Positions 1 through 10,791 of a DNA stretch of 64,000 nucleotides are shown piece by piece. A program made the position numbers and the translations under genes. Each line of letters starts with the position of its first letter. The first letter of the stretch is position 1. Origin of the DNA: Paramarasmius palmivorus (Eukaryota > Basidiomycota > Agaricomycetes > Agaricales > Marasmiaceae); contig JAYKXP010000001.1 of assembly GCA_037176845.1 (NCBI GenBank), positions 310,001-374,000 of the forward strand. Reading direction: 5' to 3'. Under the pieces are notes generated by a model. It worked only from the letters and a program-made list of their open reading frames with translations, did no database searches and was not told the origin of the DNA.

Positions 1-145
1 TGCTCGAGATGCAGAACGAGTGGTACAAGATGAAGTGGACTTTTTGGCAGAGGTACTCGGCTGATAGCCAGAGCTTTCCTGATCATCCTCTAACTCATCA
101 TTCTCGTCACCACTAGCATCCTCCTCATTGTCCTCTTCATCATCC

Positions 146-179
<34 letters not shown>

Positions 180-870
180 CGCTAGCGTCCTTATGGTGAG
201 GAATGATCCTACGACCCTTGCTGTCCTTGATGACCTGCTTGGTACGTGGACCGGGCATAGCTTGAGTTTGCATGGTGAGCGTAGGAATCGCTGGTGTAAC
301 AGGAGTTGATTTACTGGCTGGCCTAGAGAGTAGAGAATCGTCGTCTTGGTGAACGTCTTTGCCGGCGTACTTGCTATTAAAATAGCTGGTTGAAGGGAGA
401 TGGAATCCGGATGGCAGAACCTATAGAATAGTCAATAAGACGTTAAAAGAAACATTAGAGAAACACGCACCTGGATGTCGTATTTTCTCTTCCACTGCTC
501 TATCAGGTTGGCATTAGGAAGGTAGCTTGTCAAAGCTGCAATGCCAGGAAGAGAAGACCCGACGGTGGACACCAAATGTGCCAACGTCACGAGTACTTCC
601 ATAGCCTCCCTAGGGAAAGCTTTGTAGTTGTGGAATTGGTAAAGAGATGCCTATACATATCCATGGTTAGCAAAAAGAAAGGAAGAACAAAGGACTTTGG
701 AGACTCACCACTGAGATACCTGCATGCAAGAAATGGGTCTGCAAGGAAGACTTGTCCTTGGAGGCTGAGACTTTGTAGATGTTGTTGATTATTGGGTGAA
801 CCCGCTCGATCTCTTGGAAAATGCGAGAGATCGTGAGGTCGTCCAGTCGTCGATTTTTGGAAGTGTCCAT
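1..870 (-). CDS. Unknown protein with poly-Asn run and acidic tail; 3' end outside window
   Basis: I do not recognise the family. Translation on the minus strand from ATG at 870 reads through exon 1 (870-709, 54 codons, begins MDTSKNRRLDDLTI), an intron 651-708 (GTGAGT...TATAG), exon 2 (650-471, 60 codons, contains AMEVLVTLAHLVSTVG), an intron 421-470 (GTGCGT...TATAG), and exon 3 from 420 to the window edge. Exon frames join without a break. Exon 3 is low complexity: Ser/Pro/Thr-rich, then about ten Asn from a GTT/AAC repeat, then a strongly acidic Asp/Glu stretch followed by a Ser/Thr-rich tail, which suggests a disordered nuclear or regulatory protein. The stop lies beyond position 1. It is the last host gene before the transposon-rich block. 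No membrane segment or signal peptide is visible. Confidence 0.6.
148..178. repeat. (GTT)n microsatellite coding poly-Asn
   Basis: About ten uninterrupted GTT units, read on the minus strand as AAC codons, giving an Asn run in the last visible exon of the gene at 1-870. Length polymorphism between strains would be expected. Confidence 0.9.
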
Positions 871-1294
871 TATTGAGTTGGGATGTGAAAGACACTATAA
901 TCACGAGTTAGCAAGTTGTAGGGGGAGCTACACGAAAAAAAACAGGGGACAAGTTACCTTGGATCGGACTGTGTGGTGGGGGGAAAGAAAGAATGAAAAT
1001 TCACTAAGTACCCGACCCAACGACTTATATGTTTCAACTCATATCACATTTAGAGTTTGGCCTACTCTAGAAAGGCAATGGAGGGACTTCTCCGCTCTTT
1101 GCGGTAGAAGCACAACTGGTTTGGGAACTAGACGCTCCTGATCGGCCACAAGCCGAAATGGCGATCTAAGCGGTTACACAACCTTCGGAGATAACTTTGA
1201 TGGATGATCTGCATGCCCCCAATGCCTGTCCCCTCACGAGTGTGTAGTACCCATGGATAGCCCTGGATTTACTCTTTACAAAAGTGGTCGTCAC
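871..1294. other. Intergenic, boundary of transposon block
   Basis: Upstream region of the minus-strand gene that starts at 870. I see no convincing coding sequence. It presumably holds the 5' UTR and promoter of that gene. The right edge is the first base that aligns between the two 1.17 kb repeat copies. Confidence 0.5.
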
Positions 1295-2465
1295 GTTAAT
1301 GCGTCACAAACAACCTGAGTATAAGTGGTGGGCTCTGTGACTTTGGGTCACTAATAGAACTGTAGGACACAGCAGAAGCCTAATAAAAGACCACAAATAC
1401 AAAGATTCAGTAGATGCTGGTTATGAACAGCAGCACACTATTGGTGACTAGTTGTGCAAGTGTGGTTCGATGTGATCAGAGTTGCCATACTTAGAATAGT
1501 ACACAAACTATAGATCTGAGAGTGATGATATGCTCTTTGTTACTTCAAAAGCAATCGAGATATACCTTATATTAGGGGCGACTAAAGGTTATGAATGCTT
1601 ATAATAGGGTAGGAAACAGTCCCAAGTGCTATAGGTAGCAACCTCAAGTTCAACCAATACTGCCTCAAGTGTACTGATCCTGATAGAATCAAATCAACGA
1701 ACTGTGCGTAAGCAGGAATCCAACTGACTCTCCAAATGGTCAATCTGGGCCTCTCTACGTCACTGAAGCTTATAAAAGCTAGTTTGAGGTCTAATCTCTA
1801 CACAGAAACGCAATGCAACCAATGCTTAGAGCTACAGATCACAAGCCAGAATACTTGATCTTTCTGCCAATACAACTTAAGCTCTTGTATATAGTAAGGT
1901 CTCAACTAGACTTTCAATCTAGGGCCTGTTCTGAGGAAGTGGAAGCAAATATAAAGGTCATCAATAGATCAACCAGGTCTGATCAGAGGTCGACTCGTAA
2001 CAAGCATGAAACACCACTGGATCAACTTATATAAGAGGTCCAATCAAAATGCACATGTGCCAGCAGATCAACTATCAGATCAAAGAGGTTTATTCGAGCG
2101 ACAGCCACATACAACCTAATGATATGGGCTAACAGTACACTCTCTCTTCGTCTTCTCTGCCCTTCTACCTATAAACTGCAAGCCTATATATACTGTCCAG
2201 AAATATAAGTAAAGAAATATGTAATAAAAGATGGAAAACAGACGGAACGCAAGCAGAATAAGTGAGGAACAGAGATAGTCCATAGGAAATATACAAATCA
2301 GGAAAATATGACAGTCACAACATCCATATAAGTCGTTTATGTGTGACCAATAAATAGGAATTTCTATCTTTAGACTCAGGAGTTGAATCCTGTGCCTGTG
2401 GGTTGGCGTTTAGCCTAGTAAAATTTATCTTTTCTTTGCGCCAAGGCGCTTATCCACCAATGAGA
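1295..2465 (+). repeat. 1.17 kb dispersed repeat, copy A
   Basis: This stretch aligns from end to end with 6492-7664 in the same orientation, with no large gaps. By eye the differences are several dozen transitions and only about six transversions. It contains TATA-like stretches and a 73-codon open frame (1813-2034), but most base differences in that frame change the amino acid, so it does not look protein-coding. Copy B begins TGTTAATG, as an LTR would, and copy A begins CGTTAATG, but I find no clean matching CA end. Its right end joins an inverted block (2466-2973). It could be a long LTR of an unknown retroelement or a non-autonomous element; the family is not one I can name. Confidence 0.75.
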
Positions 2466-2973
2466 ATCATTTCTGATGATACGCCTGACTTTAATCACTT
2501 CTTTTTCGAACGCAAATACGCTAGTTTTGCACTTTATTATTGTTGCATAAACACATAATGGTTATAGAAGGACTAGTATGAGCCCTGAATAGCTAGTCAT
2601 TGGACGGAAGGTGTTTTAGGTGGTTATATTAGTGGATCCTGGTACATGGTACGCCCCACATGGGTATCTGACCACCACTTTTACTTCTACCAGTGGTTGT
2701 CGAAGTACAATCACCTCCTGAAAACTGTAGGGAGAAGGTCCTTAAGTGAACTCACTACGGACTACACCTAGATCACCTACCAGACGCACCAAAGGGATTC
2801 TTACAAGTTAATTTACCCCTTCATACACCCAGAAGAGTTATACTGGCTCGGGCATCACTCGGGACTGATGGCAGAGGGGGAAACTGATCGGAAATCACTG
2901 ATGCCGGATACGGCAAGGGTCTAGAGACCTGTCGGCCGAAGTGGAACCTATTGATCGGAGTGGAGGCAAAGCT
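2466..2973 (-). repeat. Inverted repeat block P (reverse copy)
   Basis: Two parts are visible. Bases 2466-2603 are the reverse complement of about 8219-8343. Bases 2646-2973 are the reverse complement of 6168-6490. Together they give one block of about 500 bp, also present forward at 7790-8343 and in part at 6168-6490. The following 150 bp (2974-3127) show only weak likeness to the linker at 7665-7790. No coding capacity is visible. It flanks the copia remnant on its left side in inverted orientation. Confidence 0.7.
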
Positions 2974-3127
2974 GTTCAAACCGTTGTTACGGTGGCGGAA
3001 GCGGATTCCCTCTGATATACCTTATTGGAACGCGTCCACATGGAGTGGATAAGAAAATTTAGAGGCGGCGTTATGTGGAGGAACGGTGTTGAGCGATGAG
3101 GAGCTCGGGAGGACCCTGCCAGGCCTC

Positions 3128-4066
3128 CGATTGGTGGAAAAGCACTTGGCGCATGGAAAAGAAAATTTTATAAAGGCTAAACGCCTACCCGTCGGCCAGG
3201 ATTCAACTCCTGTACCTTAAAAACAGAGTGTTACCACTCGCTCGTCACGCTATTTGCGCCATATATGGACGTTGTGACCTATAGATTTCCCTGATATGTA
3301 TATTTTCTCGTTGTATCTCTCTCCCGACTCTGTTTCATCTCTTTTCCGTCTCGTTCCGCAGTTATTCCGACTCAGATTACCTATTATTCAGTTTATTCAC
3401 CTTGGACAGTATAAAAAGGACACCAAATGTACGGGGACCGCAGAGGATTCTGCCCCCCACTTGCACGTTACGCGTTGTATGTGGTTATCGTACGAATAGA
3501 TTGCTATTGTCTGATCAGAACTCTACCCAAGTCAGGCCCTAGCCTTATTGAGAAGACTAGTTGAGATCTTACTGCAGACAAGAACTTGAGAGGTCGCGAT
3601 AAAGACCAAGTTGTTGGCTTTGTGTATTGCTCTACACTTCTCCTATTAGTGAAACTTCATACTAGTTCGTCTTGGTGGTGTTCTGGAAGTGTTTTAACCG
3701 GTTGGGTTACACTTTAGCATCGTAGAGAAGGCCTCAGTTTTGGTGGCTGAGCTTCCTTGCTTGCGTGCTTTATAGAAGACAGTTTTGGTGGCTGTTTTCC
3801 AGCAGTTGTGCTGTAGTTTTACCTTAGAGAGAGTCAGATCACTCGAGGCAGTTTAGATCAAACCAAGATCAGCTTCATATAGCCCTTGGCGCCTTATTTC
3901 CTAGCTTATAGAAGCAAGGACGACCCTATTACGCATCTATACAGGTGTACTTTCCTAGAACTTCGACGAATAGAAGTGATTTTACCCCTCTTGAGACCAA
4001 GCTTGAGTAGATATCTCTAAGCGTGGCAACTCTGATCACGCCGAACCACACTTGCACAACTACGCC
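3128..4066 (-). repeat. Diverged inverted copy C of the 1.17 kb repeat
   Basis: On the minus strand this resembles copies A and B. The segment 3128-3215 matches the 3' end of copy A, including the stretch around ATTCAACTCCTG. The segment 3255-3420 matches the part just inside it, and 4025-4064 matches the region near 1449-1484. The middle is too diverged to align by eye. It is truncated before reaching the TGTTAATG end. The copia reading frame begins at its right edge, so the two became joined by insertion or rearrangement. Confidence 0.6.
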
Positions 4067-4069
4067 ACA

Positions 4070-5848
4070 GTAGAGTGCTTTTGTACACTGAGAGCAGTCA
4101 TAGTATTAGGTGATTTCACCGAAACTAAGTGGTATTATCGCAACCCGCGGACTGCAGATTTTGATCTGTCGGTACCCCCTGCCAATGTCAGGGAAGCTCT
4201 AGCTAGGGACAGGGTGGCTGGTGACACCACCTGGACTGATGCTATGAAAAGGGAAATCTCCAGTCTCTTCAGCATGGGGGTGTTCAAAGAGACTGATGAG
4301 ATTCCCGAAGGTTGTAAACCACTTGGCTTGAAGTGGGTCTTCGACTACAAATACCTCACAGATGGTTCCATCATCCGAGGCAAGGAGAAGGCACGCCTGT
4401 GTGTGCAAGGCTTCAACCAAAGACCCGAAGACTTTGGTCGCACCTCATCACCTGTTGCACGGATCAATTCAATCTGATGGGCCCTAGCCTTTGCCGCTCT
4501 ACACGACTGGGAGTTGAACTCGTTTGACTTCAAGACTGCATTTCTCAATGCCCCCCTTGAACACAACGTCTATGTTAAGCAGATTCCTGCTTGGCCTGAA
4601 CTAGGATTTCCCCGCTGGGTCTACCGTCTCATCAAAGCACTCTATGGACTACGTCAATCTGCTTATGAATGGTACCGGGAGATCTGCAGGTTCCTGCTTG
4701 CCCTAGGCTTCTTCATATGTGAAGCTGATGGGGGTGTGTTCATAGGCTGATGGGCACGGTTGGACTTTCTTTCAAAGTTCCCAGGTGTACCTATACCTGA
4801 TGACCTTTCTGAGGTGATTGTCCTCATCTTCCTCCACGTTGATGACGGACTGGTCTTGTCAAACTGTCAGATGGCTTATGACTGGTTGGTGGCTCAGATC
4901 AGCTCTAAGTATGTTCTGGTAGACAATGGCCCAGTGAGCATGTTTCTCAGCATGTGTATCACTAGAGACCGCTGAGCTCATAAGCTCTGGGTGTCTCAAT
5001 CAGTGTATTTGACTGATCTTCTCGAGTCTTATGGACTCACAGATGTCACACCTACATCTGTTCCCTTACATCACAAGGTTTGCAGTTTGCCTGCTGCCCC
5101 TGCCAATGTGCTCCCTGATGTCCCTGGTGATCATGACAGCTTTACAAAGTGGTACCAGGCGTTGATTGGTTCACTTTTGTATCTCGCAATCATGACTCGA
5201 CCAGATATTGCTTATGCCGTGATGGCTTTGAGCCAGTACAACTCAAAGCCCACAAGGGATCATGCACTTGCAGCAAAAGGTGTATTGAGATACCTTGCAG
5301 GTACGCGTACTTACGCCCTGCAGTATGGGGGTGTGGATAACGATTCTGCTACTGGATTCGTACCACTCAAGGACTGTGGATACACAGACGCTGATTGGGC
5401 CTCAGACAAATCTGATTGTAGGTCCATCTCGGGGTATGCTTACTTCATTAACAGTGGACTGGTCTCCTGGTCCGCCTCGAAGCAGCGTACAGTCGCGCTC
5501 AGCTCCACTGAGTCTGAGTATATGGCCTTAACCCATGCCATGCACCACGCGCTATGGCTCAGATCATTTACCGATCTTATTGGTTTCCCACTTGTCAAGC
5601 CTTTTACCTTATTTTCTGATAATACTGCTTCTATTAATCTTTCTCAAGCAACTTCCACTTCGAAATTATCCAAGCACATTGATATTCAATACCACTTCTG
5701 TCGCGCTCACCTCACATCTGGCATTTTTCATATCAAGTGGACTTCAACAAACAACATGCTCACAGATATCTTTACCAAACCCCTCCATAAAGATCTCCAT
5801 CGTCGCCATTCTACTTCTTTAGGTCTTATTCCTCTTTCTTCTTCTTAG
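4070..5848 (+). pseudogene. Ty1/copia pol remnant: reverse transcriptase-RNase H, three in-frame TGA
   Basis: One reading frame runs from about 4007 to the TAG after 5848. It carries copia-type reverse transcriptase motifs (KWVFDYKY, DFKTAFLNAP, YGLRQSAYEWY, FLHVDDGLV) and copia RNase H motifs (DADWASDKSDCRSISGY, SSTESEYMAL, KHIDIQYHFCR, DIFTKPL). Gag, protease and integrase are missing and the 5' end abuts a diverged repeat, so the copy is 5'-truncated. The frame is broken only by three TGA codons at 4475-4477, 4748-4750 and 4973-4975, with no frameshift. At least the first and third sit where Arg is plausible (SI-R-W, DR-R-A), so CGA to TGA by C-to-T change is the simplest origin. A guanine-rich tract and TGTTGTTG just downstream mark the likely 3' LTR. 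Confidence 0.9.
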
Positions 5849-5884
5849 TTTCCTTTGCTCTCTTCAACGCTCGGATGGGGGTGT

Positions 5885-6166
5885 GTTGTTGTTTATTTGA
5901 CTATAGCCTGCTTACATATACTGGTTTTCTCCTTGACACGTCACTGTTTACCTCCTCACTCGTTCATTACTCTATGTCTGCGTGAGGAGGTGAGTATCTA
6001 GCTATTCTTTACTTATATTTCCTTACTGATTGACCTCCCTAGTATACTGACTGTACGCATTGTATACTAGGTAAAAATAGACTCGTTCATTACTCTATGT
6101 CTGCGTGAGGAGTATACTGACTGTATGCATTGTATACTAGGTCACTTCGGTATCGCTACGATAAAT
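5885..6166 (+). mobile_element. Probable truncated 3' LTR of the copia element
   Basis: It starts TGTTGTTGTTTATTTG directly after a purine-rich tract (GGATGGGGGTG), the expected order of polypurine tract and 3' LTR, about 35 bp after the RNase H stop codon. It contains an internal duplication: the 30 bp segment near 5961-5991 recurs near 6083-6113, and a 32 bp segment near 6040-6071 recurs near 6111-6142. The right end is lost at the junction with block P. I find no matching 5' LTR upstream, so the element is not complete. Confidence 0.55.
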
Positions 6167-6167
6167 A

Positions 6168-6490
6168 GCTTTGCCTCCACTCCAATCAATAGGTTCCACT
6201 TCAGCCAACAGGTCTCTAGACCCTTGCTGTATCCAGCATCGGTGATTTCCAATCAGTTTCCCCCTCTGCCATCAGTCCCAAGTGATGCCTGAGCCAGTAT
6301 AACTCTCTGGTGTGTATGAAGGGGTAAATTAACTTGAAAGAATCCCCTTGGTGCATCCAGTAGGTGATCTAGGTGTAGTCCGTAGTGAATTCCCTTATGG
6401 ACCTTCTCCCTACAGTTTTCAGGAGGTGATTGTACTTCGACAACCACTGGTAGAAGTAATAGTGGTGGTCAGATACCCATGCGGGGTGTA
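6168..6490 (+). repeat. Block P, partial forward copy
   Basis: Reverse complement of 2646-2973 with good colinearity. It stops abruptly after GGTGTAC, where copy B of the 1.17 kb repeat begins with TGTTAATG. In the fuller copy at 7790-8343 the sequence continues past the same GTAC point, so copy B may have inserted into block P here. Confidence 0.7.
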
Positions 6491-6491
6491 C

Positions 6492-7664
6492 TGTTAATGC
6501 GTCACAAGCAACCTAAGTATAAGTGGTGGGCTCTGCGACTTTGGGTCACTAATAGAACTGTAGGACACAGCAGAAGCCTAATAAAAGACCACAAATACAA
6601 AGATTCAGTAGATGCTGGTTATGAACAGCAGCACACTAGTGATGACTAGTTGTGCAAGTGTGGTTCAACGTGATCAGAGTTGCTGTACTTAGAATAGTAC
6701 ACAAACTATAGATCTGAGAGTGATGATATGCTCTTTGTTACTTCAAAAGCAATCATGGTACACCTTATATTAGGGGCGACTAAAGGTTACAAATGCTAAT
6801 AATAGGGTAGGAAACAGCCCCAAGTGCTATAGGTAGTGACCTCGAGTTCAACCAATACTGCCTCAAGTGTACTGATCCTGATAGAATCAAATCAATGAAC
6901 TGTGCACAAGCAGGAATCCAACTGACTCTCCAAATAGTCAATCTGGGCCTCTCTACGTCACTGAAGCTTATAAAAGCTAGTTTGAGGTCTAATCTCTACA
7001 CAGAAACGCAATGCAACCAATGCTTAAAGCTACAGATCACAAGCCAGAATACTTGATCTCTCTGCCAATACAACTTAAGCTCTTGTATACAGTAAGGTCC
7101 CAACTAGACTTTCAATCTAGGGCCTGTCCTGAGGAAGTGGAAGTGAATGTAAAGGTTGTCAATAGATCAACCAGGTCTGATCAGAGGTCGACTCATAACA
7201 AGCATGAAACACCACTGGATCAACTTATATAAGAGGTCCAATCAAAATGCACATGTGCCAGCAGATCAACTATCAGATCAAAGAGGTCTATTTGAGCGAC
7301 AGCCACATACAACCTAATGATATGGGCTAACAGTACACTCTCTCTTTGTCTTCTCTGCCCTTCTACCTACAAACTGCAAGCCTATATATACTGTCCAGAA
7401 ATATAAGTAAAGAAATATGTAATAAAAGATGGAAAACAGACGGAACGCAAGCGGAATAAGTGAGGAACAGAGATAGTCCATAGGAAATATACAAATCAGG
7501 GAAATATGACAGTCACAACTTCCATATAAGTTGTTTATGTGTGACCAATAAATAGGAATTTCTATATTTAGACTCAAGAGTTGAATCCTGTGCCTGCGGG
7601 TTGGCGTTTAGCCTAGTAAAATTTATCTTTTCTTTGTGCCAAGGCGCTTTTCCACCAATGAGAG
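6492..7664 (+). repeat. 1.17 kb dispersed repeat, copy B
   Basis: Direct repeat of 1295-2465. Its left end reads TGTTAATGCGTCAC. It encodes an equivalent 73-codon frame at 7011-7232 whose differences from copy A are transitions that mostly change amino acids. The copies differ at CpG-type positions (for example TTCGATG against TTCAACG near 6665), as expected from cytosine deamination on both strands. It is followed after a 125 bp linker by another copy of block P. Confidence 0.75.
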
Positions 7665-7789
7665 TTGTTTCCAACTTCTCCACACACCAGAATGCTCAGT
7701 CATCCATGTTCTGGACCTGGCATATCTTTTACAAGTCTCCGCGTCCACAAGGAAAACTTCTATAAGCAGTTTATCTTCTATATCAGCCT

Positions 7790-8343
7790 CTGTACCATGA
7801 CAACCATATGCGTCACAGTTCTACAGCTTTGCCTCTGTGTCTGATCAATAGGAACAACTATGGCCAACAATTCTAGACTCGGCAAGTGCCTTCCATATGC
7901 TCTCGGATCATATCTGCCGATGAAGCCATCTCCTACATCAATTTGGATTGTTCCCTTGAACCCGCTCATCTCTTTGGTTGGTCATGAAAAGGTATTAAAA
8001 GTGTTTAAAAGCAAATAGTCCCTTTAATATGTCTTAGACCATGCACAGACAGTGTACCAGTCGTGATCCAACATAGTACAGCTCCCTACAGTTTTCAGGA
8101 AAGGGTCTGCATTGACAGAACCACTAATATGAGCTATAGCAGTGGCCAGATACCCATGTGAGGCGTACTATGTAACCATATACCTGCTAATATAAGTGCA
8201 TCTGACAAGTCCTTGACTTTGACTAGCTATTCAGGGCTCATACTAGTCCTTCTATAACCATCATGGGTTTATGCAACAATGATAAAGTGCAAAACTAGCG
8301 TATTTGCATTCGAAAATGAAGTGATTAAAGTCAGGCGTATCAT
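7790..8343 (+). repeat. Block P, third (diverged) copy
   Basis: The part from 8219 to 8343 is the reverse complement of 2466-2603. The parts near 7820-7880 and 8090-8170 resemble 6168-6230 and 6410-6490, more diverged. Together with copy B this gives a unit of about 1.85 kb: repeat, linker, block P. The same order appears on the minus strand from 4066 down to 2466. Confidence 0.55.
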
Positions 8344-10791
8344 TGGGTCAGGTTGGGTACAGGTACAGGTCCAAACCCAAACCCGACCTGAAACCCACAG
8401 GTTTGACCCAGTATTTTTTATTTTATTTTTGACACTTTTATTGTACTTTATTGTATTATAGAAATACTTTACAGCATCAGCAAAAAGCGTAAGAGGTCAT
8501 AGCTAGAAATTAGGGCTTATATTGCCCAGTAACCATTACTTACAGGTAGTCAAAGGGTATAACAGTGATATGAGCATGAAATAACAATGTATATAACCTT
8601 TCATCACTGTAGTATAATAATATTACCATGTTATTACCTAGTGTTACCGTAGTAGAGGGTTATTACCCTGTTACCACCACAATTATACCACTGATATAGC
8701 ACGAGTGATAACAGGGTAGTATAAGGGTTATAACCCCGCCACTACAGTAATACAAGGTAATAATTATCTGTCAGTGTTCTAGGGCGATATAATGGCTGAA
8801 ACCCATTGTAAAATCACACTATAGAAGCTGTGAATTGTACTAGGTATATTACAAGTAACACAAAATATAACACATACCTGCAGGCAAATCCTAGCCCAAG
8901 AGCAAATGCCAAATCGAGATCTGACAGAGAGCGTAACTGTGCTAGTTAGCATTCATCTGGTCTAGTTTATTTTTGAGGTGTAGACCATTGAAAGTGACCA
9001 CAAAGCGCAAAGTGGTCGAAATTTTGGAGTAAAAGGAACCATGGGAAAATCTGGTGGTGAAGGACCAGACTGTGACATCATGCATCATGGGTTGTGAATG
9101 CTGCATCATCACAACCTTGAACCAACCTAATATGTAACGACCTCAACACAAAGCCGTAACGATGACGACACCTATGACCAACCTATGCCTTCAACTAACT
9201 ACCCAAACCCTACGCCCTATGCCCTGCCCTCAAGTGGTCCATGTGCAGGGCATTTTTTCATATAAAGCTCACCTCCAAATTCCTCCTCCCCCAACCTTCC
9301 TTTCTTCCCTTCCACCACCATCTCCCCCTTTCTCTGAGCTCCTGTCCAGTATCCTCCCTCGTGCTGTCCTCCCTCACACTTCTGCCACCTATCATGTAGA
9401 TATCTTCAGGTATGGTCTCCATCATTTGGTTACTTCAATTACTGTTGCTCATTCGTTCTTCCTGTGTCTCAGTATGTGAGAGGAGCAAGACTTGAAACTA
9501 GATTTCAGGGTACAAGGTGTGTAGCCGTTTTTATTTCTTAGTTCTTCCCCACTCATTCGTCTTAACAGGATCTCATCGCACCTAGCACTCAGCCTACTCT
9601 TGTTCTCTGGCATCCAGTTTCCATGCACAATACACCCTCCTCTCCAAGTTGGCTGCCTGTTCCTTTATCATCCCCCAGCCAATACTCCATTGAAGATCTT
9701 GTAGCTCAGCCTAGCTGCACCTTGTCAGCATGGTTCATGGTCTCAGGTTCATGGGTACACTCTGTGATCGATACCTGATGATGTTTGGCTTTGCCTCGTT
9801 ACATCGACCAGATGGGAGGCTCTGTCCTCAGTTTACTGTTGGTATGTATGTCATGTTGAATATACAGAGCATTTCTAACTCATCTTTTCTAGGAGGCCTC
9901 GAGTTATCAAAGGGTGGTGGTTTCGGGTATTTAGAGCTCAAGTGTATGTATGTGTGTACCATGTGTAGTATATAGTCAGTAATAGATTACTATTGCTTTC
10001 ATAAATGCTTGAATCATGCTGTGTATCATGAGGGTCAAATCTAGGTACATGCTCAAAGAGTAGTGACACCAATCACTATGAGCTATTACCTTTATTACCC
10101 GCTGTTACCCCCTTATAACCTTCACTATGTGCCATTACACCTGCTCCCTGCCACTTCCCTTGTTCCTTGTTGTTTCCCTTGTTCCTCGCTATTTCCTTTG
10201 CTACCAACTACTTCATTCACTACTTGTACTAATCCCTGGTATGTGCTAGTCTACATTACTTGTTATATCACTGACTACTTGATATATACAGCGTAACCTG
10301 GTATAAATGTCAAGACTAGTGGCACCAGGTGTTGGGGTTCATAAGACCCCAACTCCCTCTTATAACACGGGCTGTATCCTTGCATTACTGTCAAGATATA
10401 TTATAGCTAATTACATAGTATATAACACCCATATAACATCCTACAGTTTTTGCTGATGAGAGCACATAGGAATATTTACAGCTAAATACTATCATTTCTG
10501 GTGCTGAATTGGTTGTTGAGAGGGTAGTGATTGGGTCCAATCAGATGATGTCATATTTAGGCACCCATTGGTCCAGGCTAAGAAATAGTAAGAAACTCAT
10601 CAAAATCATACATTCAACATGTATTCCAATTCAACCTACACAGAAAAGTATAGTATGTATCCATATCTACTAATTTGAATGCAATATATGTTAAGATCTT
10701 TTAAAATATTAATTTTTATAGGAGCCGCCAGCTTAGCAGGTCTAGCCATGACCTGATACAACCTGCTAAGCCGATGGGTTGACCTGACCTG
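8344..10791. other. AT-rich decayed intergenic/transposon region
   Basis: I see no gene here. The sequence holds short internal repeats: GGGTT/AACCC-rich interrupted palindromes at 8340-8410, clustered GTTATTACC-like words on both strands at 8570-8770, a pyrimidine-rich stretch near 9280-9350, and more TTACC/TAACC words at 10070-10130. A short perfect hairpin (GTTGGGGT, 7 nt loop, ACCCCAAC) lies at 10331-10353. The open frames here are short and of biased composition, and are most likely chance. Confidence 0.5.
10331..10353. repeat. Perfect 8 bp stem hairpin, possible element end
   Basis: GTTGGGGT and ACCCCAAC are separated by TCATAAG. Preceded by T at 10330 it gives TGTTGGGGTT, which resembles the start of an LTR. 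I found no partner end, so this is only a candidate boundary. Confidence 0.35.

Noticed and set aside
1813..2034. 73-codon ORF conserved in both repeat copies (also 7011-7232) as a real small protein
   Set aside because: Nearly all base differences between the copies in this frame change the amino acid, and it has no known motif, so there is no sign of selection on protein.
4475..4975. TGA recoding as Arg/Trp or selenocysteine in the copia pol gene
   Set aside because: Host genes in the window use TGA as stop, and the element is 5'-truncated and flanked by mutated repeats, so decay explains the codons.
1295..7664. The two 1.17 kb direct repeats as the LTRs of the copia element between them
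   Set aside because: The copia RNase H end is followed at 5885 by its own purine tract and TGTTGTTG start, the 1.17 kb repeats are separated from it by inverted blocks, and no TG...CA pair of ends fits both copies.
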